Translations under genes and position numbers: made by a program
From: Bradyrhizobium sp. CB1717
Lineage (GTDB): Bacteria; Pseudomonadota; Alphaproteobacteria; Rhizobiales; Xanthobacteraceae
Length of the DNA stretch: 64,000 nt
NCBI RefSeq assembly: GCF_029714325.1
Contig: NZ_CP121666.1
Coordinates: 7,533,001 to 7,597,000 of the forward strand
Direction of reading: 5' to 3'
Notes under the pieces: model-generated
Told to the model about the DNA's origin: nothing
Database searches by the model: none
What the model saw: only the letters and a program-made list of their open reading frames with translations
Part shown: positions 1 through 7,529 of the stretch, one piece after another
Layout of the letters: each line of letters begins with the position of its first letter
Position numbering within the stretch: the stretch's first letter is position 1

Positions 1-262
1 GCCGGTCTCCGCGCTGGCGAGCCTTGTTCTGGCTAGTGATCTTCAGAAATTGGTGCCGGTCGTCGTCTTTTTGCTTGCTCGTTCCTCGCTGGCCATACGG
101 CCTCAGCGTCCGAGCCAGCCCCGGAAAATGCTTGAGGCCGTTTTGTTGTTTCCTGTCACGAACCTGTGGCACGGCCATTGCTAGGGTAGCGCTAACTGGG
201 ATTTAGGGCTCAGTTTGAGAATGAAACGCTGCCGGGACATGTATTTCGAGCCCGGCAGCGTT
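1..262. other. no gene seen at the left edge
   Basis: I find no supported gene here. The short open frames lack a convincing start region and resemble no family I know. The MarR gene that follows ends at 263 on the minus strand. Confidence 0.5.
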
Positions 263-745
263 CTATTTCGAGAAACTGGTGGCACAGCCGCCCGCGCCCT
301 CAAGCTTATCTCGCAAGGCCGTGATCACGCGATGGACAATCCGTATATCCTTGACCGATAGCCCTTCTGAAAGATCGTTGATCCAGGGAGCCTGCAATTC
401 CATTGCGGCTTCGAAGGCACGCTGTCCATTCTCAGTGAGCACGACGAGCTGCGCCCGTCGGTGATGCGGGTTGACCTCAAAAGATACGAGGCCCTCCCTG
501 TGCAGATCATTGATAATCCGCTGCACGTTTTGACGATTGCCGCCGAGGTCGCGTGCGAGCCAAGCGACCGGTTGGGGACGTTCGGCGGACACAATGGCGC
601 CAAGCACCTGCCAGCGTGCGCTTGTTAGGCCAAGCGGGGCGACCAGACGGTCGCCGGCCGTCAGAAGTAGGCTGTCGAGCCTGAAAAGATCGAGAACAAG
701 GTCGGTCAGGGCGTCACCCTCGGGGGTTCGCTCGGCTTTTTTCAT
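263..745 (-). CDS. MarR-family transcriptional regulator
   Basis: A 160-residue protein of normal length for the MarR family, which are dimeric winged-helix repressors usually released by small phenolic ligands or oxidants. The central part (about residues 40-105) has the expected layout: a helix with LTSARWQVLGAI, a recognition-helix region with VAWLARDLGGNRQNVQRII, and a wing ending in VNPHHRRAQLVVLTENG. The gene is divergent from the monooxygenase-fold and membrane-protein genes at 843-1724, and a palindrome fills the gap between them. I infer that it represses itself and those two genes. The inducer cannot be told from sequence. The family call is secure. Confidence 0.9.
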   Translation of the reverse strand: MKKAERTPEGDALTDLVLDLFRLDSLLLTAGDRLVAPLGLTSARWQVLGAIVSAERPQPVAWLARDLGGNRQNVQRIINDLHREGLVSFEVNPHHRRAQLVVLTENGQRAFEAAMELQAPWINDLSEGLSVKDIRIVHRVITALRDKLEGAGGCATSFSK

Positions 746-763
746 TTGTCACCATTGTTTTAT

Positions 764-783
764 ATTGACACTATAATGTCAAT
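764..783. promoter_or_regulatory. palindromic operator candidate for the divergent MarR regulator
   Basis: Two perfect 7-bp arms, ATTGACA and TGTCAAT, flank a 6-bp centre in the 97-bp gap between the divergent MarR gene and the start at 843. Size, symmetry and position suit a MarR dimer site. The left arm contains TTGACA, so it may overlap a -35 element. The palindrome is seen directly; its use by this MarR protein is inference. Confidence 0.55.
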
Positions 784-842
784 CTGTTATGTAATCATAA
801 TACCAATTAGGCATCACATATTAAATAGCGATGGAGGCACTC

Positions 843-1211
843 ATGTCGTTGCTACGCCCACTGGACCCTTCCTTCCCGATCGACCGCCAGATTGCTATCG
901 AGGCAAATTCGGTCGTCCTGGTGAACTTATTCACTCTCGACAAAGCCGATGAGGCGGCTTTTCTCAAAACCTGGCAGGACGACGCAGCGTTCATGAAGCG
1001 ACAGCCGGGCTTCATTTCCACTCAGCTGCACAGAGCTCTCGGCGACAGTTCGACCTATCTGAACTACGCCGTCTGGGAATCCACCGCACACTTCCGCGCG
1101 GCCTTCACCCATCCTGACTTTCTAGCAAAAATCGCCACCTATCCGGCCTCGGCGATAGCTTCCCCTCATCTGTTCCAGAAAGTTGCCGTGCCCGGCATCT
1201 GCGTTGCCTAG
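843..1211 (+). CDS. antibiotic biosynthesis monooxygenase (ABM)-fold protein
   Basis: A protein of about 122 residues with the small ferredoxin-like ABM fold. The central stretch reads NLFTLDKADEAAFLKTW, then MKRQPGFISTQLHRAL, then YLNYAVWESTAHFRAAF, as in ABM/quinol monooxygenase relatives. I start it at the ATG at 843, because GGAGG lies just upstream; the upstream ATG at 831 would place that ribosome site inside the gene. It is followed after 30 bp by a membrane-protein gene on the same strand, and both are divergent from the MarR gene. Such trios often handle quinones or reactive carbonyls, but the substrate here is unknown. Confidence 0.75.
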   Translation: MSLLRPLDPSFPIDRQIAIEANSVVLVNLFTLDKADEAAFLKTWQDDAAFMKRQPGFISTQLHRALGDSSTYLNYAVWESTAHFRAAFTHPDFLAKIATYPASAIASPHLFQKVAVPGICVA

Positions 1212-1241
1212 CCCTGCTGTTTTTAGGAAGGGAAGATACTC

Positions 1242-1724
1242 ATGATCAAGTTAATCCATCCTGTCGCTGGCGCCTTGGCTATCGCAACGATAGGCACATT
1301 TTGGCTTTCGACGGTACTCAGCGAGCTGTTCGCGTCCCATGCCACAGTTGCAACGGTTAAGAGCACCATACCGTGGGGTTTCTTGTTGCTGATTCCGGCG
1401 CTCGCTGCGACCGGTGGTACAGGTGTCATCTTGGCAAAGGGGCTCCGGGCCGGACTGATCGGGGCCAAATTCAAGCGCATGCCATTCATTGCAGGAAACG
1501 GAATCCTGATTCTTATTCCGTCTGCGCTCTTCCTTGCTTCCAAGGCTCAGGCGGCAGAATTCGATGCCACGTTCTATGCTGTGCAGGCGATCGAGCTCGT
1601 CGCGGGCGCAACAAACATTACACTTCTTGCTCTCAACATGCGGGACGGTCTCAAAATGAAGGGATGGTTGCGCCGCAAACCCGCTGGATCACCTGAACCG
1701 GAACTGCGCGGACAACTGACCTGA
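1242..1724 (+). CDS. small integral membrane protein, function unknown
   Basis: A 160-residue protein with about four hydrophobic segments (roughly residues 5-28, 43-62, 82-102 and 115-135) and a basic C-terminal tail, so it is probably an inner-membrane protein. I recognise no enzymatic motif. GGAAGG lies a few bases before the start. It is probably co-transcribed with the ABM-fold gene 30 bp upstream and controlled by the divergent MarR protein. Function unknown. Confidence 0.7.
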   Translation: MIKLIHPVAGALAIATIGTFWLSTVLSELFASHATVATVKSTIPWGFLLLIPALAATGGTGVILAKGLRAGLIGAKFKRMPFIAGNGILILIPSALFLASKAQAAEFDATFYAVQAIELVAGATNITLLALNMRDGLKMKGWLRRKPAGSPEPELRGQLT

Positions 1725-1868
1725 CGCCCGGTATTGTGGCTTATGAGCATATATTCACAAACTCACAATGAGCTGGCCGGAAGGCGTTGGTTCGTTGCAT
1801 CGACGTTGAAACGGTTCCCCCGGCCGACAGCGCCGAGGCGTTCTCATGACCCACTAGAGGAGCGCGCT

Positions 1869-2360
1869 ATGTCCTGGAAGTGGAAGCCGAGTTGGTACAT
1901 CTTGGGCGGCAAGGCCAGCATCGTGCAACCGGCCCTTCAATGTCTTGTCACAAAACGCTCGACTGTCTTTAAGATCGACGGCCGCCGCGTACCCAAGCGG
2001 GCCCAGCCCGACCTGGTACTCGATCTGATCCGCAAGGCTGCAAACGCCATTCTGCACCTAAGGCGGCGCAAGGTGCATCGCAGCCGGTTCAGCGAACCAA
2101 AAGGAAATCCGCGCAAGGCGAAGGGCGAAGCGCCATTGCAGACCTCAGCAGAGGTTGTGCGCACCTATAGTGCTGTCGTCGACGCGCTCACAGCCGCGAT
2201 TCTCAATGCAGAGGCCGCCTTAAACTGGTTGGGCACTCAACCGCCAGATCTGGAAGAAGCCCGGCGAGCACTTAGTACTATCGCTAAGGACGGTACGCGA
2301 GCAGGCGAAATTATCGCTCGACTTCGAGCGCCGATGCAGGATGACGCTCTTGATCCCTAA
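1869..2360 (+). pseudogene. remnant of a sensor histidine kinase (HisKA region)
   Basis: The reading frame is open, but only the C-terminal part looks like a known family. From about position 2160 the translation resembles the dimerisation helices of rhizobial sensor kinases (an AILNAEAALNWL segment, then PPDLEEARRALSTI, then RAGEIIARLRA). The conserved phospho-acceptor histidine segment and the whole ATPase domain are absent, and the first 90 residues match nothing I know. I therefore call it a decayed fragment. The fusion of unrelated upstream sequence to a kinase tail is typical of recombined island DNA. Confidence 0.45.
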
Positions 2361-2792
2361 ACGGGCTCTGACCCGCACCATCCCGTTTATGATGGGGTTG
2401 TCTAATCGTTGCTGAAAGGTCAAGCATATAATGTTGTTGAAGTGCTTGCCGGGTGCACGGTTGTCTTCGCGGTCGACAGTAGCCGCCGCATGATGGAGCT
2501 TCGCGGGACGAGCCCTTCAATGTGGACGACGCACTTTGCTGAGTCAGCGGTGCAACCCCATCAGCGGAATGGCTCGGCTCATGTCCCGGCAAGGGACACC
2601 TCAAGCGTTCAGCTTCAGAACGCTAATCGGATTCATGCGATGGCTCCGGCTGTCGGATTGAACAGCTCGCCAGTCTTAAGCATTGTATGCATTATCACTG
2701 CCAGCTTGCTCGCCACAGCCACGGCAGCTCTTTTGAAGCCGATTCTTTCGGCGCGTCGTCAGGCCGATCCACGCACCAACAGAGTGATTTCT
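2361..2792. other. stretch without a recognisable gene
   Basis: About 430 bp. An open frame runs through it on the plus strand but has low-complexity, family-less sequence and no good start site. It lies between two remnants and is probably decayed DNA. Confidence 0.4.
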
Positions 2793-2894
2793 TAAAGTTG
2801 TCCGGCTCGCCGGTCGAGACCTTCGCCAAGGGCCGCGACTTTGCCGCCTGGCTGGACCTCACGCCCCTTCAAAGATCGAGGGGTGGCAAACAGA
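2793..2894 (+). pseudogene. C-terminal fragment of an IS110/IS1111-type transposase
   Basis: A short in-frame stretch reads FAKGRDFAAWLDLTP followed by RGGKQ, the conserved C-terminal segment of IS116/IS110/IS902-type transposases (the intact paralogue at 40052-41094 has KGRDFAAWLGLVP). It is cut off where the shared left end of the IS110 element begins at 2895, so this older element was the insertion target. Nothing of its remainder is visible on the other side. Confidence 0.6.
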
Positions 2895-3005
2895 GTAAGA
2901 CCGTATGTCCTTTCTGGATGCCGGCGGTGAGGTGGTTCGCCCTACACTGGCGGTGTTGAACGAGGGTTGCTCAAGGAGCCTATCCTCACGCCAGGAGGAC
3001 GAACC

Positions 3006-4124
3006 GTGGAAGATAATAACGCCCTTTTCGTAGGTTTGGATGTTTCCAAAGATCGACATGCAGTTGCGGTTGCCGAGAGCGGGCGCAACGGTGAAGTTCG
3101 CTATCTGGGTGAAATACCCTCTGACAACGCGTCGGTAGGACGGCTCGTCCGCAAGCTCGCGCGGCCAGGTTTACGTTTGAGATTTTGCTATGAGGCTGGG
3201 CCGACGGGATATGGGCTGAAGCGAGAGATCGAAGCGCTTGGCCATGAATGTGCTGTTATTGCCCCGTCCCTTATTCCACGCAAGCCCGGCGATCGGATCA
3301 AAACAAACCGCCGGGATGCTGAGAAGCTTGCCCGGTTGTACCGCGCCGGCGAACTGACGGAGATCTGGACCCCGGATGCAGCGCATGAGGCTATGCGTGA
3401 CTTGATCCGTGCGCGGGAGGCAGCGGTGAAGGATCGGACCCGCAAACGACAGGAGATCCGATCCTTCCTGTTGCGACATGGCAAGATTTTTCCCGGCTTG
3501 AAAGCCTGGGGAACGAAGTACTTTAAGTGGATGCACGGGCTCCGCTTTGCGTATTCGGGCCAGCAAACTGTCCTGCAGGAGTTGATCGTCGCGGAGGCGC
3601 AGTGCCGGGAAAGAGTATTGCGTTTGGAAAAGGCGATCGAAGACAGCATGCTCGACTGGCCGCTTGCACCGGTGGTCGAACGTTTACAGGCTTTGCGCGG
3701 GGTCCGACTCATTTGCGCAGCGACTTTCATGGTTGAGGTCGGTGATGTCCGCCGCTTTACGAACCCGCGGCAGTTAATGGCCTATCTCGGCCTTGTACCT
3801 TCGGAACGCTCGACCGGTGACGCCGTACGCCGTGGTGGCATCACCAAGACCGGAAATGCCCGAGTGCGCCGGGTTTTGGCTGAGACCGCCTGGACTTACC
3901 GCTATCCGGCTAAGTTGGGAAAACGAAAGTACTTCGCAAGTCGCCACATGCCTGAGGTCGTGCGAGAGATCGCATGGAAGGCTCAGGCGCGTTTGACCAA
4001 GCGTTACCGAGCCCTCGTTGCTCGCGGCAAGCGCAGCACGGTGGCGGTGACCGCGGTCGCTCGCGAGCTTGCTGCCTTCATGTGGGCCATCGCGAGAATA
4101 GACGATCAGCCGGCGACGACCTAA
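3006..4124 (+). CDS. IS110-family transposase (DEDD/serine recombinase), intact
   Basis: A 372-residue protein from a GTG at 3006, chosen because AGGAGG precedes it by six bases. The N-terminal DEDD RuvC-like domain starts with FVGLDVSKDRHAVAV and continues through GPTGYGL and KTNRRDAEKLARL. The C-terminal transposase domain has RGVRLICAATFMVEVGD, then RQLMAYLGLVPSE and GGITKTGNARVRRVL. The length is normal for IS110. Enzymes of this group use a short structured RNA from the element's non-coding end to choose target and donor. The second copy in this window carries a 2-bp insertion, so this is the only apparently functional transposase of the pair. Confidence 0.92.
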   Translation: MEDNNALFVGLDVSKDRHAVAVAESGRNGEVRYLGEIPSDNASVGRLVRKLARPGLRLRFCYEAGPTGYGLKREIEALGHECAVIAPSLIPRKPGDRIKTNRRDAEKLARLYRAGELTEIWTPDAAHEAMRDLIRAREAAVKDRTRKRQEIRSFLLRHGKIFPGLKAWGTKYFKWMHGLRFAYSGQQTVLQELIVAEAQCRERVLRLEKAIEDSMLDWPLAPVVERLQALRGVRLICAATFMVEVGDVRRFTNPRQLMAYLGLVPSERSTGDAVRRGGITKTGNARVRRVLAETAWTYRYPAKLGKRKYFASRHMPEVVREIAWKAQARLTKRYRALVARGKRSTVAVTAVARELAAFMWAIARIDDQPATT

Positions 4125-4408
4125 CCTACGGCTCACCCGGTATCGTTATCGCGTCTATCGGTGGGGACGTGGCGTTGAATGGGGAATTCCCGGCAACACT
4201 TTGTGGCCGGCAATGCCGACGCCCGTTGTAAGAGAGGACCAGCCCCGGACGAATACATGGACATGCGGTAACCAACCCGCGCATCAGAGCTTGTTCACCT
4301 ACGTCCCAGGCCACGTCTCCTCCGATAGGCACTTCAGTGATGAGAACCGACCGAGAAATCGGCGCGGGTAAATTGATGCGCGATTAGGTCTTGCAAAAGG
4401 ACATCAGA
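4125..4408 (+). ncRNA. candidate bridge-RNA region of the IS110 element
   Basis: This 284-bp non-coding 3' end is nearly identical in the second copy. It contains a GNRA-capped hairpin (CCGA-GAAA-TCGG at 4351-4362) and further inverted repeats around 4185-4225. IS110-family elements are known to transcribe a bridge RNA from a long non-coding end; the assignment here rests on position, conservation and structure only. The RNA ends and strand are not resolved. Confidence 0.3.
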
Positions 4409-4477
4409 CAGCGGCCACCTACCGGATGACGGGGCGATCTGCGAGTCTGCGGTCCGGTTTCGACCGTTAGGCTTAGA

Positions 4478-4906
4478 ATGGACACAGTGCATACTGCTAT
4501 CACGGAGCCGGTGCGGCGGCTTGAGGTCTTCACCGGCGCCGGTCGTCGGCGGAAGTGGAGTGACGAGGACAAGGCGCGGATCGTCGCGGAGATCGTGGCG
4601 AGTGGCGACTCTGTGTGTTCCGTGGCTCGACGGCATGGATTGTCGCCGCAGCAGTTGTTTGGGTGGCGGCGTCAGTTGCGAGAAGCCGCAGGCGGTCATT
4701 CCGAGGCGGACGAAGTACAGTTTGTGCCGGCGGTGATGGACGCCGTGGTGCCGGCGCCGACTGCTCACCGGGAGCGCAGAGTGGTGCGCAAGCCAGATAG
4801 CGGGATCATCGAGATTGAAGTCGACGGCATCACGATCCGAGCCGGTCGTGGAGCGGATACGGCGATGATTGCGTCGATCGTCCAGGCGCTGAAGGCGAGC
4901 CGGTGA
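4478..4906 (+). CDS. tnpA: IS66 accessory protein TnpA (helix-turn-helix)
   Basis: A 142-residue protein with the N-terminal helix-turn-helix of IS3/IS66-type TnpA (about residues 20-75: RRKWSDEDKARIVAEIV, then VCSVARRHGLSPQQLFGWRRQL), followed by the usual variable linker and a C-terminal segment with GIIEIEVDGITIRAGRGAD. Its stop overlaps the GTG start of the tnpB remnant, the translational coupling normal for IS66. Length is normal. Confidence 0.88.
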   Translation: MDTVHTAITEPVRRLEVFTGAGRRRKWSDEDKARIVAEIVASGDSVCSVARRHGLSPQQLFGWRRQLREAAGGHSEADEVQFVPAVMDAVVPAPTAHRERRVVRKPDSGIIEIEVDGITIRAGRGADTAMIASIVQALKASR

Positions 4907-5221
4907 TCGGTCCGTCAGGCGCGGTCCGGGTGATGGTGGCGACCGACCCTGGTGCGCGAGAGCATGGGTGCAGATCCATTCTCGGGAGCTGTCTATGTGT
5001 TCCGGGCCAAGCGGGCGGACCGGATCAAGCTGGTGTTCTGGGACGGAACGGGCCTGTGCCTGTTCGCCAAGAGGCTTGAGGATGGGATCTTCCGCTGGCC
5101 GAAGATCGAGGACGGTGTGATGCGCCTGTCAGCGGCGCAATTGTCGGCGCTGCTGGAAGGACTCGACTGGCGGCTTGTGCATGAGGCACGGGAGACGCCG
5201 GCGCCAGCGCAGCCCGGATAG
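4903..5221 (+). pseudogene. tnpB: IS66 TnpB with an internal frame-disrupting deletion
   Basis: The N-terminus is present in one frame from a GTG at 4903 (MIGPSGAVRVMVATDP). The rest is in another frame from about 4950 (RESMGADPFSGAVYVFRAKR, then LFAKRLEDGIFRWPK). The conserved DMRKG...L segment that joins these parts in other TnpB proteins is missing, so roughly a dozen codons were lost with a frameshift at about 4945. The second frame is open to 5221 but could yield only a truncated protein. TnpB is needed for efficient IS66 movement, so this copy is probably immobile on its own. Confidence 0.8.
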
Positions 5222-5295
5222 CTGTTGGCAGTACTGCGGCGAAGTGAATCAGGAGCGCCGAACGCGTCGCAAGATGGCGGCGAATATGCTCTGAT

Positions 5296-6822
5296 TTGGA
5301 TGTGAGCGACGCCCTGCCTGACGATCTCGAGACGCTGAAAGCGATGCTGCTTGCCGAGCGGTGCGAGAGCGAACGGCTGCGTCAGATCATCAAGGAAATG
5401 CAGCGACACCGGTTTGGCCGGCGGGCGGAGACGCTACCCGAAGATCAGATGCTGCTGGGCCTGGAAGACGTCGAGCAAGTCGCCGCGTACGGCGAGACGG
5501 CACAGAACGTCAGTGCACCTGAAGGCCGCGATGCGCGAGCTCGCAAGCGCCGCGGCAACCGTGGCGCGTTGCCGGCGCACCTGCCGCGGATCGAGATCAT
5601 CGTCGACATCGAGAACAAGTCCTGTCCCTGCTGCCAAGGCGAGTTGCACCGGATCGGTGAGGACAGAAGCGAGCGGCTGGACTTGGTCCCGGCGCAGTTC
5701 CGGATCCTCGTGACCCGCCGGCCCAAATACGCCTGCCGGGCCTGCGAGGATGGCGTCATGCAGGCGCCAGCCGCGGCTAGGCTGATCGAGGGCGGATTGC
5801 CGACCGAGGCTACCGTCGCCCAGGTGCTGGTCTCCAAATATGCCGATCACCTGCCGCTCTACCGGCAGGCGCAGATTTACGCCCGTCAGGGCATTGAGCT
5901 CGATCGTTCAACGTTGGCGGACTGGGTAGGACAAGCAGCCTTCCACCTGCGTCCGCTGCATGAGCGCCTCCTCGGCAAGCTCAGGCAACGGCCAAAGCTG
6001 TTCGCTGACGAGACAACAATGCCGGTGCTTGATCCCGGCCGCGGGCGCACAAAGACCGGTCAGCTCTGGGCCTATGCGGCAGACGACCGACCATGGGGCG
6101 GCGTCGATCCGCCGGGCGTCGCCTATGTCTATGCCCCCGATCGCAAAGCCGATCGACCGATCGCTCATCTCGCAGGCTTCAAGGGAATCCTGCAGGTCGA
6201 CGGCTATGCCGGCTACGCCAAACTCGCTGAGCGGGGCGACGTTGAGCTTGCGTTCTGTTGGGCGCACATGCGCCGCAACTTCTATGAGCTCGCGACACCT
6301 GGCCCGGCACCCATCGCGAGCGAGGCGCTCAAGCACATCGCCGAGTTCTACGCGATTGAGAAGGACATCCGCGGCCGCAGCGCCGAGGAGCGTCGCCTCG
6401 TGCGGCAGCAGAAAAGCCGGCCGCTTGCCAATACCTTCCAGAAGTGGTTACACGCAAAACTCGCCCTGATCAGCCAGAAGGGCAAGCTCGCCGACGCCAT
6501 CCGCTATGCGCTCTCACGCTGGGACGGTCTGACGCGCTTCATCGATGACGGCCGCATCGAACTCGACAACAACGCCGTCGAACGTTCGATCCGTCCGATC
6601 ACGCTCAACCGGAAAAATGCGCTGTTCGCAGGCTCCGACGGCGGCGCCGAGCACTGGGCCATCATCGCCTCCCTGGTCGAAACCTGTAAGCTGAATGACG
6701 TCGATCCGCTTGCTTACCTGACCGACGCGCTCACCAGCATCGTCAATGGTCATCCAAACCGCGACATCGACCAGCTACTGCCCTGGGCTTACCGCGCTCA
6801 AGCCCTCAAAGCCGTGGCCTGA
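5296..6822 (+). CDS. tnpC: IS66 transposase TnpC
   Basis: A 508-residue DDE transposase of typical IS66 length. From the N-terminus: a leucine-zipper-like segment (about residues 10-45); a zinc-finger-like motif CPCCQGELH with a later CRAC; the DDE catalytic domain with FADETTMPVLDPGRGRTKTG, LQVDGYAGYAKL and AFCWAHMRR; and the C-terminal DNNAVERSIRPITLNRKN...AGSDGGAEHWA block. The start is a TTG at 5296, with a GTG two codons on as an alternative. It appears intact. Confidence 0.9.
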   Translation: MDVSDALPDDLETLKAMLLAERCESERLRQIIKEMQRHRFGRRAETLPEDQMLLGLEDVEQVAAYGETAQNVSAPEGRDARARKRRGNRGALPAHLPRIEIIVDIENKSCPCCQGELHRIGEDRSERLDLVPAQFRILVTRRPKYACRACEDGVMQAPAAARLIEGGLPTEATVAQVLVSKYADHLPLYRQAQIYARQGIELDRSTLADWVGQAAFHLRPLHERLLGKLRQRPKLFADETTMPVLDPGRGRTKTGQLWAYAADDRPWGGVDPPGVAYVYAPDRKADRPIAHLAGFKGILQVDGYAGYAKLAERGDVELAFCWAHMRRNFYELATPGPAPIASEALKHIAEFYAIEKDIRGRSAEERRLVRQQKSRPLANTFQKWLHAKLALISQKGKLADAIRYALSRWDGLTRFIDDGRIELDNNAVERSIRPITLNRKNALFAGSDGGAEHWAIIASLVETCKLNDVDPLAYLTDALTSIVNGHPNRDIDQLLPWAYRAQALKAVA

Positions 6823-6895
6823 GAACGACGCTTACCAAACAGAAGCTTGGCGCGACATCCAAAATGGGCGAGCGCACGCTCAGACGCCTCTTTGG

Positions 6896-7399
6896 TCAGC
6901 CGCCCGCAAATGCGCACCGTTCGGCGAGGCCTTCAGATTTCTCCTCGCGCGGCAGCACGGCAAGTGCCTCCAGCGCCGCCACCAGGCGAACGAGGCGAAT
7001 TCGATCATGTGGCTCACTAAACGCCTCTGCGATAAGCGCGTTTGCGTAGCGCAGACGTTCAAGGATAGGCGATGATGGCTCTTCCCCCGACACCATCCGC
7101 ATCGCCAAGCTATGCGAGTAGATCCCGTCCGGGCTGAAGTCATCATCAAATAGATTGGCCCAACGATCATCAAGATGACTCGCCCGTGGTCCGCTTGAAA
7201 GGCTAAAATTCGGCGAGCCAACCTTATCGAAATAAACTCGAACCTGAGAAGTCTCCCAAATGAACCCGTTCCCAACACGGACATCGTCCATGTGATGGTA
7301 GCCAAATTTCATGCGAATGAGATTGAGGATATACTCAGCCACATCAGGAGCTGCTTTCCAGGCCATCTCGTATTCCTGTCTATGCACCTGTACGAGCAC
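6896..7399 (-). CDS. hypothetical protein with a HEPN/Apea-like C-terminus
   Basis: 167 residues. The C-terminal part (YANALIAEAFSEPHDRIRL, then VRLVAALEALAVLP, then KSEGLAERCAFAGG) resembles the helical core of Apea-like HEPN domains, where a LE..A helix precedes a K.LAER helix. The N-terminal half is not recognisable. The gene stops about 60 bp from the right end of the IS66 element, so its 3' end may have been truncated by that insertion. No partner nucleotidyltransferase is visible. Family call tentative. Confidence 0.45.
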   Translation of the reverse strand: MLVQVHRQEYEMAWKAAPDVAEYILNLIRMKFGYHHMDDVRVGNGFIWETSQVRVYFDKVGSPNFSLSSGPRASHLDDRWANLFDDDFSPDGIYSHSLAMRMVSGEEPSSPILERLRYANALIAEAFSEPHDRIRLVRLVAALEALAVLPREEKSEGLAERCAFAGG

Positions 7400-7529
7400 A
7401 AGTGGTCATACCGCGCTGAATAGGCAGACCAGTCGGCCGCCGCTTTCGTGCTGAAGCTGTCGACTCGGGCAGCGCCGGAGCTCGAGACGAACCTTCGAAC
7501 CCTCAGCTTTCGGAGAAAGTTCTCTCAGT

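Larger units (their letters stand above)
2895..4408 (+). mobile_element. IS110-family insertion sequence, copy 1 (intact)
   Basis: The borders come from comparison with the second copy at 46251-47766: the two agree from GTAAGACCG at 2895 to GGACATCAGA at 4408 and diverge outside. The length is 1514 bp, with a single transposase gene, no terminal inverted repeats and no visible target duplication, all as expected for IS110. There is about 110 bp before the gene and about 284 bp of non-coding sequence after it. It sits inside an older transposase remnant on the left and touches an IS66 element on the right. Confidence 0.85.
4410..6835 (+). mobile_element. IS66-family insertion sequence (tnpB defective)
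   Basis: The three-gene tnpA-tnpB-tnpC layout of IS66. The right end is GAGAACGACGCTTAC, ending at 6835. The left end begins AGCGGCCACC directly after the IS110 border; the right end read backwards starts GTAAGCG, so the left end probably lacks only its first few bases. tnpA and tnpC are open, tnpB is deleted inside. The element lies about 60 bp from the stop of a minus-strand hypothetical gene. Confidence 0.8.
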
